Position numbers and translations under genes: made by a program. The notes under the pieces were generated by a model. The model was not told the origin of the DNA. It did no database searches and worked only from the letters and a program-made list of their open reading frames with translations. Positions 15,627-23,343 of a stretch of 23,501 bases of DNA are shown in pieces; position 1 is the stretch's first letter, and each line of letters opens with the position of its first letter. This DNA is from JAGMES01 sp023128035 (lineage in GTDB: Bacteria; Bacillota; Halanaerobiia; DY22613): contig DAOVRZ010000094.1 of assembly GCA_030627905.1 (NCBI GenBank), positions 1-23,501 on the forward strand, read 5' to 3'.

Positions 15627-18600
15627 GCGCTCGAAAACTAATTACTAAACTAAAATTTCTGGGGGTTGAGTTGTTTCTAAGGGGTGGTAATTTAGAATTA
15701 GAAGCATCAAAGGATGTATTAACTCCCAAACTTGTGAAAGAAATAAAAAACAATAAGTTAGAGATTATCGATCTTTTAAAGGCTGAAAAGCGAAAGGCCA
15801 AACGGAAACCAATTCAAATCAGAAAGGCGGAAGAGAGAGATTACTATCCAGTATCTAGCGCTCAAAAGAGAATGCTGGTCATGCATCAAATGGAAAAATC
15901 CAATTTAAGCTATAATCTGCTTAATGGAGTTGTACTTGAAGGAGATTTGGATCTTGAACGGTTGGAGCAAGCTTTTCGAAAATTAATTGAAAGGCATGAA
16001 GCATTACGAACTGCTTTTCTTGTCGTTGACAATGAATATGTCCAAAAAATCCACAAGCAGATTGATTTTTCTATTGTGCAAAGGGAATGTAGCCAAGAGA
16101 ATCTGAATAGTACAATTAAGCACTTTATCCGCTCTATGGATTTAAGTAAGCCACCTTTGTTCGAGGTAGCAATTATCAAATTTGGGAGTAACAAAAATGT
16201 GTTTTTAATAAATATACATCATATTATCTGTGATGGAACATCTTTTACCATTTTAGTAAAGGAACTGTTAGAGTTATATAATGAAAAACAGTTAGCAGCC
16301 CCCAAATTACAGTATAAAGATTTTACACTATGGCAAATCGAACAGAATGCATCAGAACGCTTCAAAAAGCAGGAGCAATATTGGCTAGAGCTTTTCGCTG
16401 GAGATGAGATTCCGGTTTTAGATCTACCTACAGATTCTTTACGCTCAGATATTCAGGCTTTTGAAGGTGAAAAGTTTATCTTTTCTCTAGATCAGAGATT
16501 AGCTGCCAGTATTAATGAATTAGTTCAAAAAACAAATTCTTCGAAATATATGGTGCTTCTGGCTATATACAATATTCTACTTTATAAGTATTCTGGTCAA
16601 AAGGATATAATAGTTGGCTCTTCTATTGCTAAAAGGGGTCACTATGAGTTGCAAAATGTAATTGGTATGATGGTCAATGCCTTGGCTATGAGGAATTATC
16701 CTGATGATGAGAAAAGATTTATAGATTTTTTAACAGAGGTTAGAACCAATGCGTTAAAGGCCTATGAAAATCAAGATTATCCTTTTGATGAACTGGTTGA
16801 TCAATTAAAACTGCGTAGAGGGAATAACCCGTTATTTAATACGATGTTTGAGTATCATAACTTGGAGAACCGGAAGATGGAAATGGCGGGTCTAAAAGTT
16901 CTGCCCTTAGAGTATAATGAAGGTATTGCCAGATTTGATTTGGAGTTAAATGTGATTGAGAGGGCTGGGGAGATCAATGTAGGATTCCACTACTCTGCTC
17001 GTCTATTCGAGAGGTCTACAATCGAACGTATGGGTGAACATTTTACGATTATTTTGGAGCATATCACAAGCAATCCAGAGATTCTTTTGGGAGATATTGA
17101 TCTTCTGTCTAATACTGAAAGAGATAAGATATTAGTTTATTTTAATCAGACAGAAAGGGAATTGCCCCCACACCAAACCGTGATTGATCTTTTTGAATGC
17201 CAGGTAGCGAAGAGGCCTGACGATATTGCCGTAGAATGTGGAGACGAAAGTTTGACGTATCGTGAGTTGGCCCAGAGGGTGAATCAACTCACAGGATATT
17301 TGCTCAATGAGCATAAGGTGCAAAAAGAAGAACTGGTAGCAATTTTGATGGATCGTTCCATTAATATGCTAGTAGCCATTTTAAGTGTCTTTAAAGCTGG
17401 AGGTGCCTACATCCCTCTGGATGCGGCTTACCCAGAGAAGCGAATTCAAACAATTTTGGATGATGCGGAGATAAGGTTGGTGTTGGGTGAAGAAAAGTAT
17501 GTTTCATTATTAGATAGTCTGGAACAGCAATGTGAGGTTTTGGAAATGTACTTATGTATGGACTCTGAAAATCAGCTCAATTTGGCATCATATTCTGACA
17601 TCCAAGTAGAGAATAGATCTAAACCAGGAGACCTGGCGTATGTTATCTATACATCTGGATCAACAGGAAAGCCGAAAGGTGCTATGGTCGAACAGATAGG
17701 TATGGTTAACCATATGTTTGCCAAAATAAATGATCTAAGCCTGGATGAAAACAGTATTGTTGCTCAAAATTCTTCCCATAGTTTCGATATTTCTGTCTGG
17801 CAGTTTATGGTTGCATTGGTTGTTGGCGGAAAAACTATGATCTACCCCAATCAACAAGTCCTGAATGTTGAAAAATTCATTGATCAAGTGATTTGTGATC
17901 AGGTAAGTATCTTGGAAGTCGTTCCGTCTTATTTAAAGCTTATCTTAGATTTGATGGATGATCAAAAACCAACCTTCCATACACTTAAGTATCTTTTGGT
18001 AACTGGAGAGGCATTGCAATATAAACTGGTCAAACGATGGTTAGAAAAATACCCTGATATTTACATGGTTAATGCGTATGGTCCTACTGAGGCCTCAGAT
18101 GATATTACTCATAATATAATCAAAGAAGTTCCAGCATCGAAGAGTATTTCCATTGGCAAGCCATTGCAAAACTTTAAGATTTATATTGTTAATGAAAAAA
18201 TGCAATTATGCCCTATTGGGGTGAAAGGTGAGATTGTGGTAGCAGGTCTAGGTGTTGGGAGGGGGTATGTGAATGCCCCTGAAAAGACCGCTGTAGCCTT
18301 TACAGTAGATCCCTTTAGAGCTCAGGAGAATGTAAGATTATATAAAACTGGAGATTTGGGTCGCTGGTTACCGGATGGAAATATTGAGTTTTTCGGTAGA
18401 AAAGATCACCAGGTAAAAATTAGGGGATTCAGAATCGAGTTGGGTGAAATTGAAAATGTACTGATGGAACATGAAAATATTAAAGAAGCAGTCGTTTTAG
18501 CAAAAGAAAATGATCAATATATATATGCATATATAGTGTATGCACAAAAGATGGATCTTTCTAAACTGAAGACTTTCTTAAAAGACCGGTTACCTGAGTA

Positions 18601-20275
18601 TATGATCCCATCATATTTTGTGGAAATGGAAAAAATACCATTAACACCGAATGAGAAAATAAATCGAAAAGCTTTACCAGAGCCACAAATTGAACAATCA
18701 TCAATTGATAAATATGAAGCACCAAGAAATGAAATGGAAGAGAGATTGACCCAAATATTCTGTGAGATATTGGGTATTGAGGATGTAGGCATCAATGATA
18801 CATTTTTCGATTTGGGAGGAGATTCCATAAAAGCAATGATTCTTATGTCCAAAATTAAAGAGGCTGGACTACATGCAGATATAACTGAATTTTTCTCTGA
18901 CCCAACCATTAAAGGCATATCTAAAAATGTGCAGGAAGTTGATAGCATATCCCATAAAGAAGTGATTGAAGGTGAAGTTCCACTGATGCCGATTCAGCAG
19001 TGGTTCTTTGAAAGGAATTTTACTGACTCACACCATTATAACAGATCCTACCGTATTTTTAGAAAAGAAGGATTTGATGTGGAAATGGTTAGAATTGTTT
19101 TTGCAGAAATCCTTAAACATCACGATGCGCTTCGGATGGTTTATAGAAATGTGGCTGGGAGAATCATTCAATATAATCAGGGAATAAAAAACTGTTTGCC
19201 AGATATACAAGTAATTAACTTAGGAAATGGTGATTTTGATGAGGAAGCGAATGAGCTAAATCGTTCGATTAACATGGCTACAGGTCCATTGGTGAAGATC
19301 GGTATCATCAAAGGGGACAGTGGAGATTATTTGCAACTTGTTGTACATAGAGTGATCGCTGATACCTACTCTATGAAGATCATCCTGCAAGATTTTATTA
19401 CCGGAATGAAGAGTTACTTAAAGAATGAAAAAATTGAATTTCCAGCTAAGACCCATTCGTATCAACATTGGGTAGAGGCTTTAAAAGAAGTTGCTCAAAG
19501 CCCAGAAATCGAAAGCCAGATTCTATATTGGAAGAATATTGAAGATGCCTCTGTTTCGGTATTGGAAAAGGATAGTGATATTCCTAGAACAATGAAGAAA
19601 CTCAATAACAAATTATCCGTCAGATTTACTCTAGATGAGATTGATACGGCTCAGTTATTAACTAAAGTGCTTGGTGCTTTTGAGGCAGAGGTTGGTGATG
19701 TTTTGCTATCTGCTTTATATCTGAGTTTACAAAAGTGGACAGGATTTGACCGCTTTATGTTGTACATGGGAGGGCACGGTAGAGAAAATATTGTGCAGGG
19801 AATTGATATTTCCAGAACAGTTGGGTGGTTTACGGCGCAATATCCTGTGCTTCTTTCAAAGGTTGGAGGTTCTGATTTTCATAGCACAATAAAACAGGTA
19901 AAAGAAATAGTGATGAATATTCCCCAGAAAGGGATTGGCTATGGGATGTTGAGATATCTGAATGAAGATCAAAAAGATAGTTTTAATCTAGAGCCTGAGA
20001 TTAGTTTTAACTATCTGGGAGAGGTTATTAAAAGTTCTTCTGATGATTTTGGTGGGCTGTTTCAGTTAGCAGACAATGGAAATTGGCAAGCTATTAGTCC
20101 GAATATGGAGAGACATTTCCCATTAGATGTGGTTTGTGGTATAAGAGATGGAGCGATAAGAATTGATTTGAATTTCTCCGACAATGAGTTTAAAGTAGAA
20201 TCAATTAACAGGCTTGCAGAATATTATAAAGATTTTCTTCTGCAGATTATCGAGGATTCTTCTAATACAAAATAG
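15623..20275 (+). CDS. Single-module NRPS: TubC docking-C-A-PCP-E
   Basis: Of 1550 residues, about 1-60 form a TubC-type N-terminal docking domain (GVELFLRGGNLEL, LTPKLVKEIKNNKLEI), followed by a very basic linker. The C domain has SSAQKRM near residue 77 and HHIICDG at 199-205. The A domain (about 520-1020) keeps its catalytic motifs (YTSGSTG, YGPTEA, YKTGD; K1012 in a variant NEKINR). Its pocket is D722, I, W, E, L, T, A, D, D, K (DIWELTADDK), with acidic residues suited to a basic substrate; from memory it matches 2,4-diaminobutyrate domains of pyoverdine or syringomycin type. The PCP has GGDSI (S1068), the form usual before E domains. The E domain follows (about 1115-1545) with altered catalytic residues. 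No TE follows. The start ATG overlaps the PKS stop (ATGA), with only a weak ribosome binding site, indicating coupled translation. Confidence 0.94.
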   Translation: MSARKLITKLKFLGVELFLRGGNLELEASKDVLTPKLVKEIKNNKLEIIDLLKAEKRKAKRKPIQIRKAEERDYYPVSSAQKRMLVMHQMEKSNLSYNLLNGVVLEGDLDLERLEQAFRKLIERHEALRTAFLVVDNEYVQKIHKQIDFSIVQRECSQENLNSTIKHFIRSMDLSKPPLFEVAIIKFGSNKNVFLINIHHIICDGTSFTILVKELLELYNEKQLAAPKLQYKDFTLWQIEQNASERFKKQEQYWLELFAGDEIPVLDLPTDSLRSDIQAFEGEKFIFSLDQRLAASINELVQKTNSSKYMVLLAIYNILLYKYSGQKDIIVGSSIAKRGHYELQNVIGMMVNALAMRNYPDDEKRFIDFLTEVRTNALKAYENQDYPFDELVDQLKLRRGNNPLFNTMFEYHNLENRKMEMAGLKVLPLEYNEGIARFDLELNVIERAGEINVGFHYSARLFERSTIERMGEHFTIILEHITSNPEILLGDIDLLSNTERDKILVYFNQTERELPPHQTVIDLFECQVAKRPDDIAVECGDESLTYRELAQRVNQLTGYLLNEHKVQKEELVAILMDRSINMLVAILSVFKAGGAYIPLDAAYPEKRIQTILDDAEIRLVLGEEKYVSLLDSLEQQCEVLEMYLCMDSENQLNLASYSDIQVENRSKPGDLAYVIYTSGSTGKPKGAMVEQIGMVNHMFAKINDLSLDENSIVAQNSSHSFDISVWQFMVALVVGGKTMIYPNQQVLNVEKFIDQVICDQVSILEVVPSYLKLILDLMDDQKPTFHTLKYLLVTGEALQYKLVKRWLEKYPDIYMVNAYGPTEASDDITHNIIKEVPASKSISIGKPLQNFKIYIVNEKMQLCPIGVKGEIVVAGLGVGRGYVNAPEKTAVAFTVDPFRAQENVRLYKTGDLGRWLPDGNIEFFGRKDHQVKIRGFRIELGEIENVLMEHENIKEAVVLAKENDQYIYAYIVYAQKMDLSKLKTFLKDRLPEYMIPSYFVEMEKIPLTPNEKINRKALPEPQIEQSSIDKYEAPRNEMEERLTQIFCEILGIEDVGINDTFFDLGGDSIKAMILMSKIKEAGLHADITEFFSDPTIKGISKNVQEVDSISHKEVIEGEVPLMPIQQWFFERNFTDSHHYNRSYRIFRKEGFDVEMVRIVFAEILKHHDALRMVYRNVAGRIIQYNQGIKNCLPDIQVINLGNGDFDEEANELNRSINMATGPLVKIGIIKGDSGDYLQLVVHRVIADTYSMKIILQDFITGMKSYLKNEKIEFPAKTHSYQHWVEALKEVAQSPEIESQILYWKNIEDASVSVLEKDSDIPRTMKKLNNKLSVRFTLDEIDTAQLLTKVLGAFEAEVGDVLLSALYLSLQKWTGFDRFMLYMGGHGRENIVQGIDISRTVGWFTAQYPVLLSKVGGSDFHSTIKQVKEIVMNIPQKGIGYGMLRYLNEDQKDSFNLEPEISFNYLGEVIKSSSDDFGGLFQLADNGNWQAISPNMERHFPLDVVCGIRDGAIRIDLNFSDNEFKVESINRLAEYYKDFLLQIIEDSSNTK
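18965..20260 (+). other. Epimerization domain lacking catalytic His and Glu
   Basis: E-type architecture is clear: PIQQWFFER, TVGWFTAQYPVLL, GIGYGMLRYL and FNYLGE. The two catalytic residues known from GrsA/TycA E domains are changed. HHxxxD reads HRVIAD (His1242, Arg1243, Asp1247), so the second His is Arg, and the following GVSW is TYSM. EGHGRE reads GGHGRE, so the essential first Glu is Gly1383. Racemisation of the aminoacyl/peptidyl-PCP should not occur, so the residue added here probably stays L. The fold could still act as a structural or gatekeeping unit for a downstream C domain. Confidence 0.88.
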
Positions 20276-20296
20276 TCTCATCAACTAAAGATAAAA

Positions 20297-20302
20297 AAGG
20301 AG
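20297..20302 (+). promoter_or_regulatory. Ribosome binding site for the GNAT gene
   Basis: AAGGAG, continuing AT, lies 9 bases before the ATG at 20312. It fixes the start. The 36-bp gap after the NRPS stop has no terminator or convincing promoter, so the gene is most likely co-transcribed. Confidence 0.8.
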
Positions 20303-20311
20303 ATTATCAAA

Positions 20312-20803
20312 ATGAATATTACTTTTGAAAAATTAAGTCTAGAGCATCAAGAAGAGGTTATGTGCATATTCAACTATTATATTAAAAAATCGACAAGTGC
20401 TTATCGTGAAAAAACCGTTGACAATGAACATTTTCTCAATTTTATTGATGGGTCAAATCATTGTGAATTTGCGATTAAAAATGATCAGAACAAAGTCATT
20501 GGATTTTGCCTATTAGAACCTTTTATGTCCTTATCTACTTTTGCGGAAGCGGCTGAAACAATGTATTTTATTGACCATGAATATACCGGTCAAGGGATTG
20601 GTACACTTGTCTTAAAGAAACTTGAAGATGAAGCAAGAAAAAGAGGTATCAAAAAATTGTTAGCCAATATTTCATCTGAAAATGCTAACAGCATCAATTT
20701 TCATCAGAAAAATGGATTTGTTGAATATGGTCGACTTAAAAATGTCGGGAAGAAGTTTGATAGATATTTCAGTATTGTATGGATGGGTAAAGAATTATCT
20801 TAA
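20312..20803 (+). CDS. GNAT N-acetyltransferase, PAT/YncA-like
   Basis: A 163-residue GCN5-related acetyltransferase that transfers acetyl from acetyl-CoA to an amine in the cytoplasm. The acetyl-CoA pyrophosphate loop is visible as GQGIGT within FIDHEYTGQGIGTLVLKKL (about residues 90-108). The C-terminal SxENxxSINFHxKxGF segment and the WMGK ending match the phosphinothricin acetyltransferase / YncA subgroup. Length is normal for the family and nothing is truncated. It sits in the operon directly behind the NRPS. Comparable clusters for cationic peptides (edeine, paenilamicin) carry an N-acetyltransferase that inactivates the producer's own antibiotic. A self-resistance role against the free amine of the diaminobutyrate-like residue, or a tailoring acetylation, is therefore a reasonable inference. 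Exact substrate unknown. Confidence 0.88.
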   Translation: MNITFEKLSLEHQEEVMCIFNYYIKKSTSAYREKTVDNEHFLNFIDGSNHCEFAIKNDQNKVIGFCLLEPFMSLSTFAEAAETMYFIDHEYTGQGIGTLVLKKLEDEARKRGIKKLLANISSENANSINFHQKNGFVEYGRLKNVGKKFDRYFSIVWMGKELS

Positions 20804-20851
20804 TGTGGTCATGCAGATCAATAGGATCAAGATGAATAAATAACTATTATT

Positions 20852-20856
20852 GGAGG
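20852..20856 (+). promoter_or_regulatory. Ribosome binding site for the radical SAM gene
   Basis: GGAGG lies 6 bases before the ATG at 20863, a strong site that decides the start. The 59-bp gap after the GNAT stop shows no hairpin terminator. Confidence 0.8.
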
Positions 20857-20862
20857 CTACTA

Positions 20863-22776
20863 ATGAATGTAATTATTATAAGTACACAATATCTTTCAAA
20901 GGCATCTTTTGGTTTACTTTCACTCGCAGATGCATTGATGCAAAAGGGACATAATGTACGCTTGATTGGATCTTTTTCTGATAAGCCAATTTCATTGGTA
21001 AGGTTTTTTCAAGTTCGTGAAATGAGGGAGGCCTTTGTTGAAGAGATTCGGGATTTTCAACCAGACGTAATTGGGATCTCTTCTATGTCTCAATGTGCCC
21101 ATCATCTCCCATGGTTGAGTATTTTTTTGAAAGGTCGTTTTCCATCAATTCCACTAATTTTTGGTGGTCAACATGCATTGATTATGAAAGAAGGTGTTTT
21201 TGAAAGCGCTCCTGATCTTGACTATTGTATGTATGGTGAAAGTGAAGTATACTTGCCAAAGTTCTTAGAAAAATTAGAAGCATCTGATGAGGATTATACA
21301 GATATTAAGGGCCTGATATACAAGAAGGATGGTAAGTTAATCGTCAATGAACCACCAGAAGCGGGAGATATCAACAAGTACTTCCCTGGTCGAGCAATCA
21401 ACTCCATATCTGATTTTTGGAAACGTTTTAACTCAAAGATGACAACAAGTAAAGGCGCTAAAAAGCCATCAGTGGCCAATTGGCATACCCCTTTAGCATC
21501 GCCTAACTTTGAGATGCTTCTTACTCGTGGGTGTCCATATCAATGTACTTTTTGTAAGATCGATGGCGAGTCGACTGCTGAGGATTGTATCAGACATATG
21601 TCTCCAGCAGTTTTTGAAGAGCAGTTAGATTATATCATTTCAGAGTATAAGATCCGTAGTTTGTATATTTACGACTCTAGTTTTGATCTTAACAAGGAAT
21701 GGGGACGGGAAATCTGTAATATTTTGAAAAGGAAGACCGAGATTGTGGACTGGTTCTGTCAACTTAGACCCAATCTTGTGGATAGAGATTTTGTGCAACT
21801 ATTGAAAGATAGTCGCTGTCGAGGGGTTAATTTATATGCTGAGAGTGGAAGTGAAGAGATTCGAAATGGAGCTTTGAGAAAAAATGTTTCTGATGCTCAA
21901 ATGAAAAATGCCTTTTCTCTCACCAAGGAGTTTGGGTTATTTAGAAGATGCAATGTAATTATCGGAGTTCCCGGTGAAAGTTTCAAGGATATGAAGGAGA
22001 GTTTCAAAAAGGTTTTAGAGCTTGACCCCGATTCTTTACAGGTGTTGCCTTTAGATTCTTATCCACGTACTGAAATTACGAACAAATATATTGATGATAT
22101 TGTTTACGATGATGAATATGTATATGATGAAAGTACAAATACAGCACAAAAATGTAAAGGGTTAAAAGGATATATCAAAACCAATGTGCCGCGAGTATTG
22201 GTACATAATTTGGCAGAAATGATGAATATCTTTGGGCATTACTTCTCTGTTTTAATACGTCGCAATCTGAATCTGAATGAAAAATCACTTCTTATTCTTG
22301 AACCGGATGCGAAACAGGAAAGTTTTTTGGTGGATTATTTTAAAGGAGTATCTCCATTTCAACTTATTACTTCGGCACTTTGGTTCCAGGATGTTGTTAC
22401 ATTGGAGAAACCAGCATTGATGATCTCTGGTCCAAGTTCAAAGGTGGGTAAACAATTACTCCCAGATGGGGTTCATTTAGAAAAACTTGAGGTTTCTCCT
22501 TTAGACCTGCCTGTAGATCATCCAATTTGGGAGAAGGTAAAAGGTAGAGGGGTTGATACAGTATTGATCCCATATTTAAAAGCAACCCAGGAGACCTTGG
22601 AACGGGCTATTAAAATTGGTAGTTCTATTTCGGCCAAAACAGTTTATTTTGTAGATTTATACAAAGGAAGTATTACGGAATGGGATATACTTACAAAATT
22701 ATCGGTTAATTATAGTTTTAGAAATGATGTTGAAGACTTTTTGGTCCATCTTAACGAAACCCAATTGGACTCTTAA
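20863..22776 (+). CDS. B12-binding-domain radical SAM enzyme with novel C-terminal domain
   Basis: A 637-residue protein. Residues about 1-140 look like a cobalamin-binding Rossmann fold (FQPDVIGISSMSQ, PLIFGGQHA), although the classical DxHxxG cobalamin-ligand motif is not seen, as in several class B enzymes. The radical SAM core (about 215-420) has the 4Fe-4S motif CPYQCTFC with C224, C228 and C231, and the AESGSEEIRNG and VIIGVPGES strands. Residues about 450-637 form an additional alpha/beta-looking region I do not recognise (SLLILEPDA, VDTVLIPYL, VYFVDLYKG). Members of this class methylate unactivated carbons or do other radical chemistry on natural products, so it probably tailors the peptide or a building block. 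Co-operonic placement, 59 bp after the GNAT gene and before a terminator, supports a cluster role. The reaction cannot be read from sequence. Confidence 0.88.
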   Translation: MNVIIISTQYLSKASFGLLSLADALMQKGHNVRLIGSFSDKPISLVRFFQVREMREAFVEEIRDFQPDVIGISSMSQCAHHLPWLSIFLKGRFPSIPLIFGGQHALIMKEGVFESAPDLDYCMYGESEVYLPKFLEKLEASDEDYTDIKGLIYKKDGKLIVNEPPEAGDINKYFPGRAINSISDFWKRFNSKMTTSKGAKKPSVANWHTPLASPNFEMLLTRGCPYQCTFCKIDGESTAEDCIRHMSPAVFEEQLDYIISEYKIRSLYIYDSSFDLNKEWGREICNILKRKTEIVDWFCQLRPNLVDRDFVQLLKDSRCRGVNLYAESGSEEIRNGALRKNVSDAQMKNAFSLTKEFGLFRRCNVIIGVPGESFKDMKESFKKVLELDPDSLQVLPLDSYPRTEITNKYIDDIVYDDEYVYDESTNTAQKCKGLKGYIKTNVPRVLVHNLAEMMNIFGHYFSVLIRRNLNLNEKSLLILEPDAKQESFLVDYFKGVSPFQLITSALWFQDVVTLEKPALMISGPSSKVGKQLLPDGVHLEKLEVSPLDLPVDHPIWEKVKGRGVDTVLIPYLKATQETLERAIKIGSSISAKTVYFVDLYKGSITEWDILTKLSVNYSFRNDVEDFLVHLNETQLDS

Positions 22777-22877
22777 GAATGTAGGAGTTGTTTGACTAGA
22801 TTATTTGGTCGATAACTTGAAATAATTTTGTGATTGAAAATGCTGAATATAGGATTGTAGAAGTATAGTCGTTGAAG

Positions 22878-22914
22878 AGGGTCTTGCCTAGTAGGGGTAA
22901 GGCCCTATTTAAAT
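22878..22914 (+). terminator. Probable operon terminator
   Basis: An 11-bp stem (AGGGTCTTGCC at 22878-22888 with GGTAAGGCCCT at 22896-22906; two G-U pairs) closes a 7-nt loop and is followed by ATTTAAAT, a weak T-rich tail. It lies about 100 bp after the radical SAM stop. 22777-22877 shows no gene. The short T tract lowers confidence slightly. Confidence 0.7.
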
Positions 22915-22952
22915 AAATTAGGAAATCTTAGGTCATCTTTTGAAGAACGAAA

Positions 22953-23156
22953 ATGATTTTTTCAAAGGAAGCTATGAACAATATACAGAATATATGGAGT
23001 ATTTCCAAAAGTGTAGATATTAATTTGGAGGGATTCAATGGCATGGGTAATATTATAAATAGTAGAGATGTGTTTGGCAAGATAAAATGTATGTTTCGGC
23101 AATATAAATTTGTAGGTGTTTGCAATCATCCGAATTCCATAGTTGTTAAAAATTAA
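22953..23156 (+). CDS. Doubtful small ORF, 60-67 residues
   Basis: The frame could encode 67 residues from ATG 22953, or 60 from ATG 22974. The second start has AAAGGA (22964-22969) four bases upstream. The product would be basic, with two cysteines, no membrane segment and no domain that I recognise. It is the only open + strand frame of note downstream of the operon. It may be a chance ORF or the remnant of a broken gene; the AT-rich composition makes chance plausible. Confidence 0.2.
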   Translation: MIFSKEAMNNIQNIWSISKSVDINLEGFNGMGNIINSRDVFGKIKCMFRQYKFVGVCNHPNSIVVKN

Positions 23157-23259
23157 CTCGCCTTATCATTGAACTTCGCAATCTATAACTTTCTCCTTCG
23201 AATAACAGGATCGGTGTAGTTTTTTTCATGTAGGTGCGGAGGAGCCACTTCGTAGAACA

Positions 23260-23292
23260 CGCAATAAACAATGTAATTCATTGTTTATTGCG
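23260..23292. repeat. Perfect 14-bp inverted repeat
   Basis: CGCAATAAACAATG (23260-23273) is exactly inverted as CATTGTTTATTGCG (23279-23292) around a 5-nt TAATT loop. There is no T tract on either side for a canonical terminator (23293 onward reads ATCATG). It could be an operator, a bidirectional transcription block or an mRNA stabiliser. A weak promoter-like pair (TTGTTT at 23281 and TTTAAT at 23304, 17-bp spacing) overlaps the right arm, which would suit an operator, but in AT-rich DNA that pairing is weak evidence. Confidence 0.85.
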
Positions 23293-23307
23293 ATCATGTT
23301 ATGTTTA

Positions 23308-23343
23308 ATACCTATTTTAAAGTGATTAATACACAATAGGTAT
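23308..23343. repeat. 9-bp inverted repeat
   Basis: ATACCTATT (23308-23316) is inverted as AATAGGTAT (23335-23343) with an 18-bp spacer. It follows the 14-bp repeat by 15 bp. The wide spacer suits a dimeric regulator site better than a terminator. No T tract follows. Confidence 0.6.
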
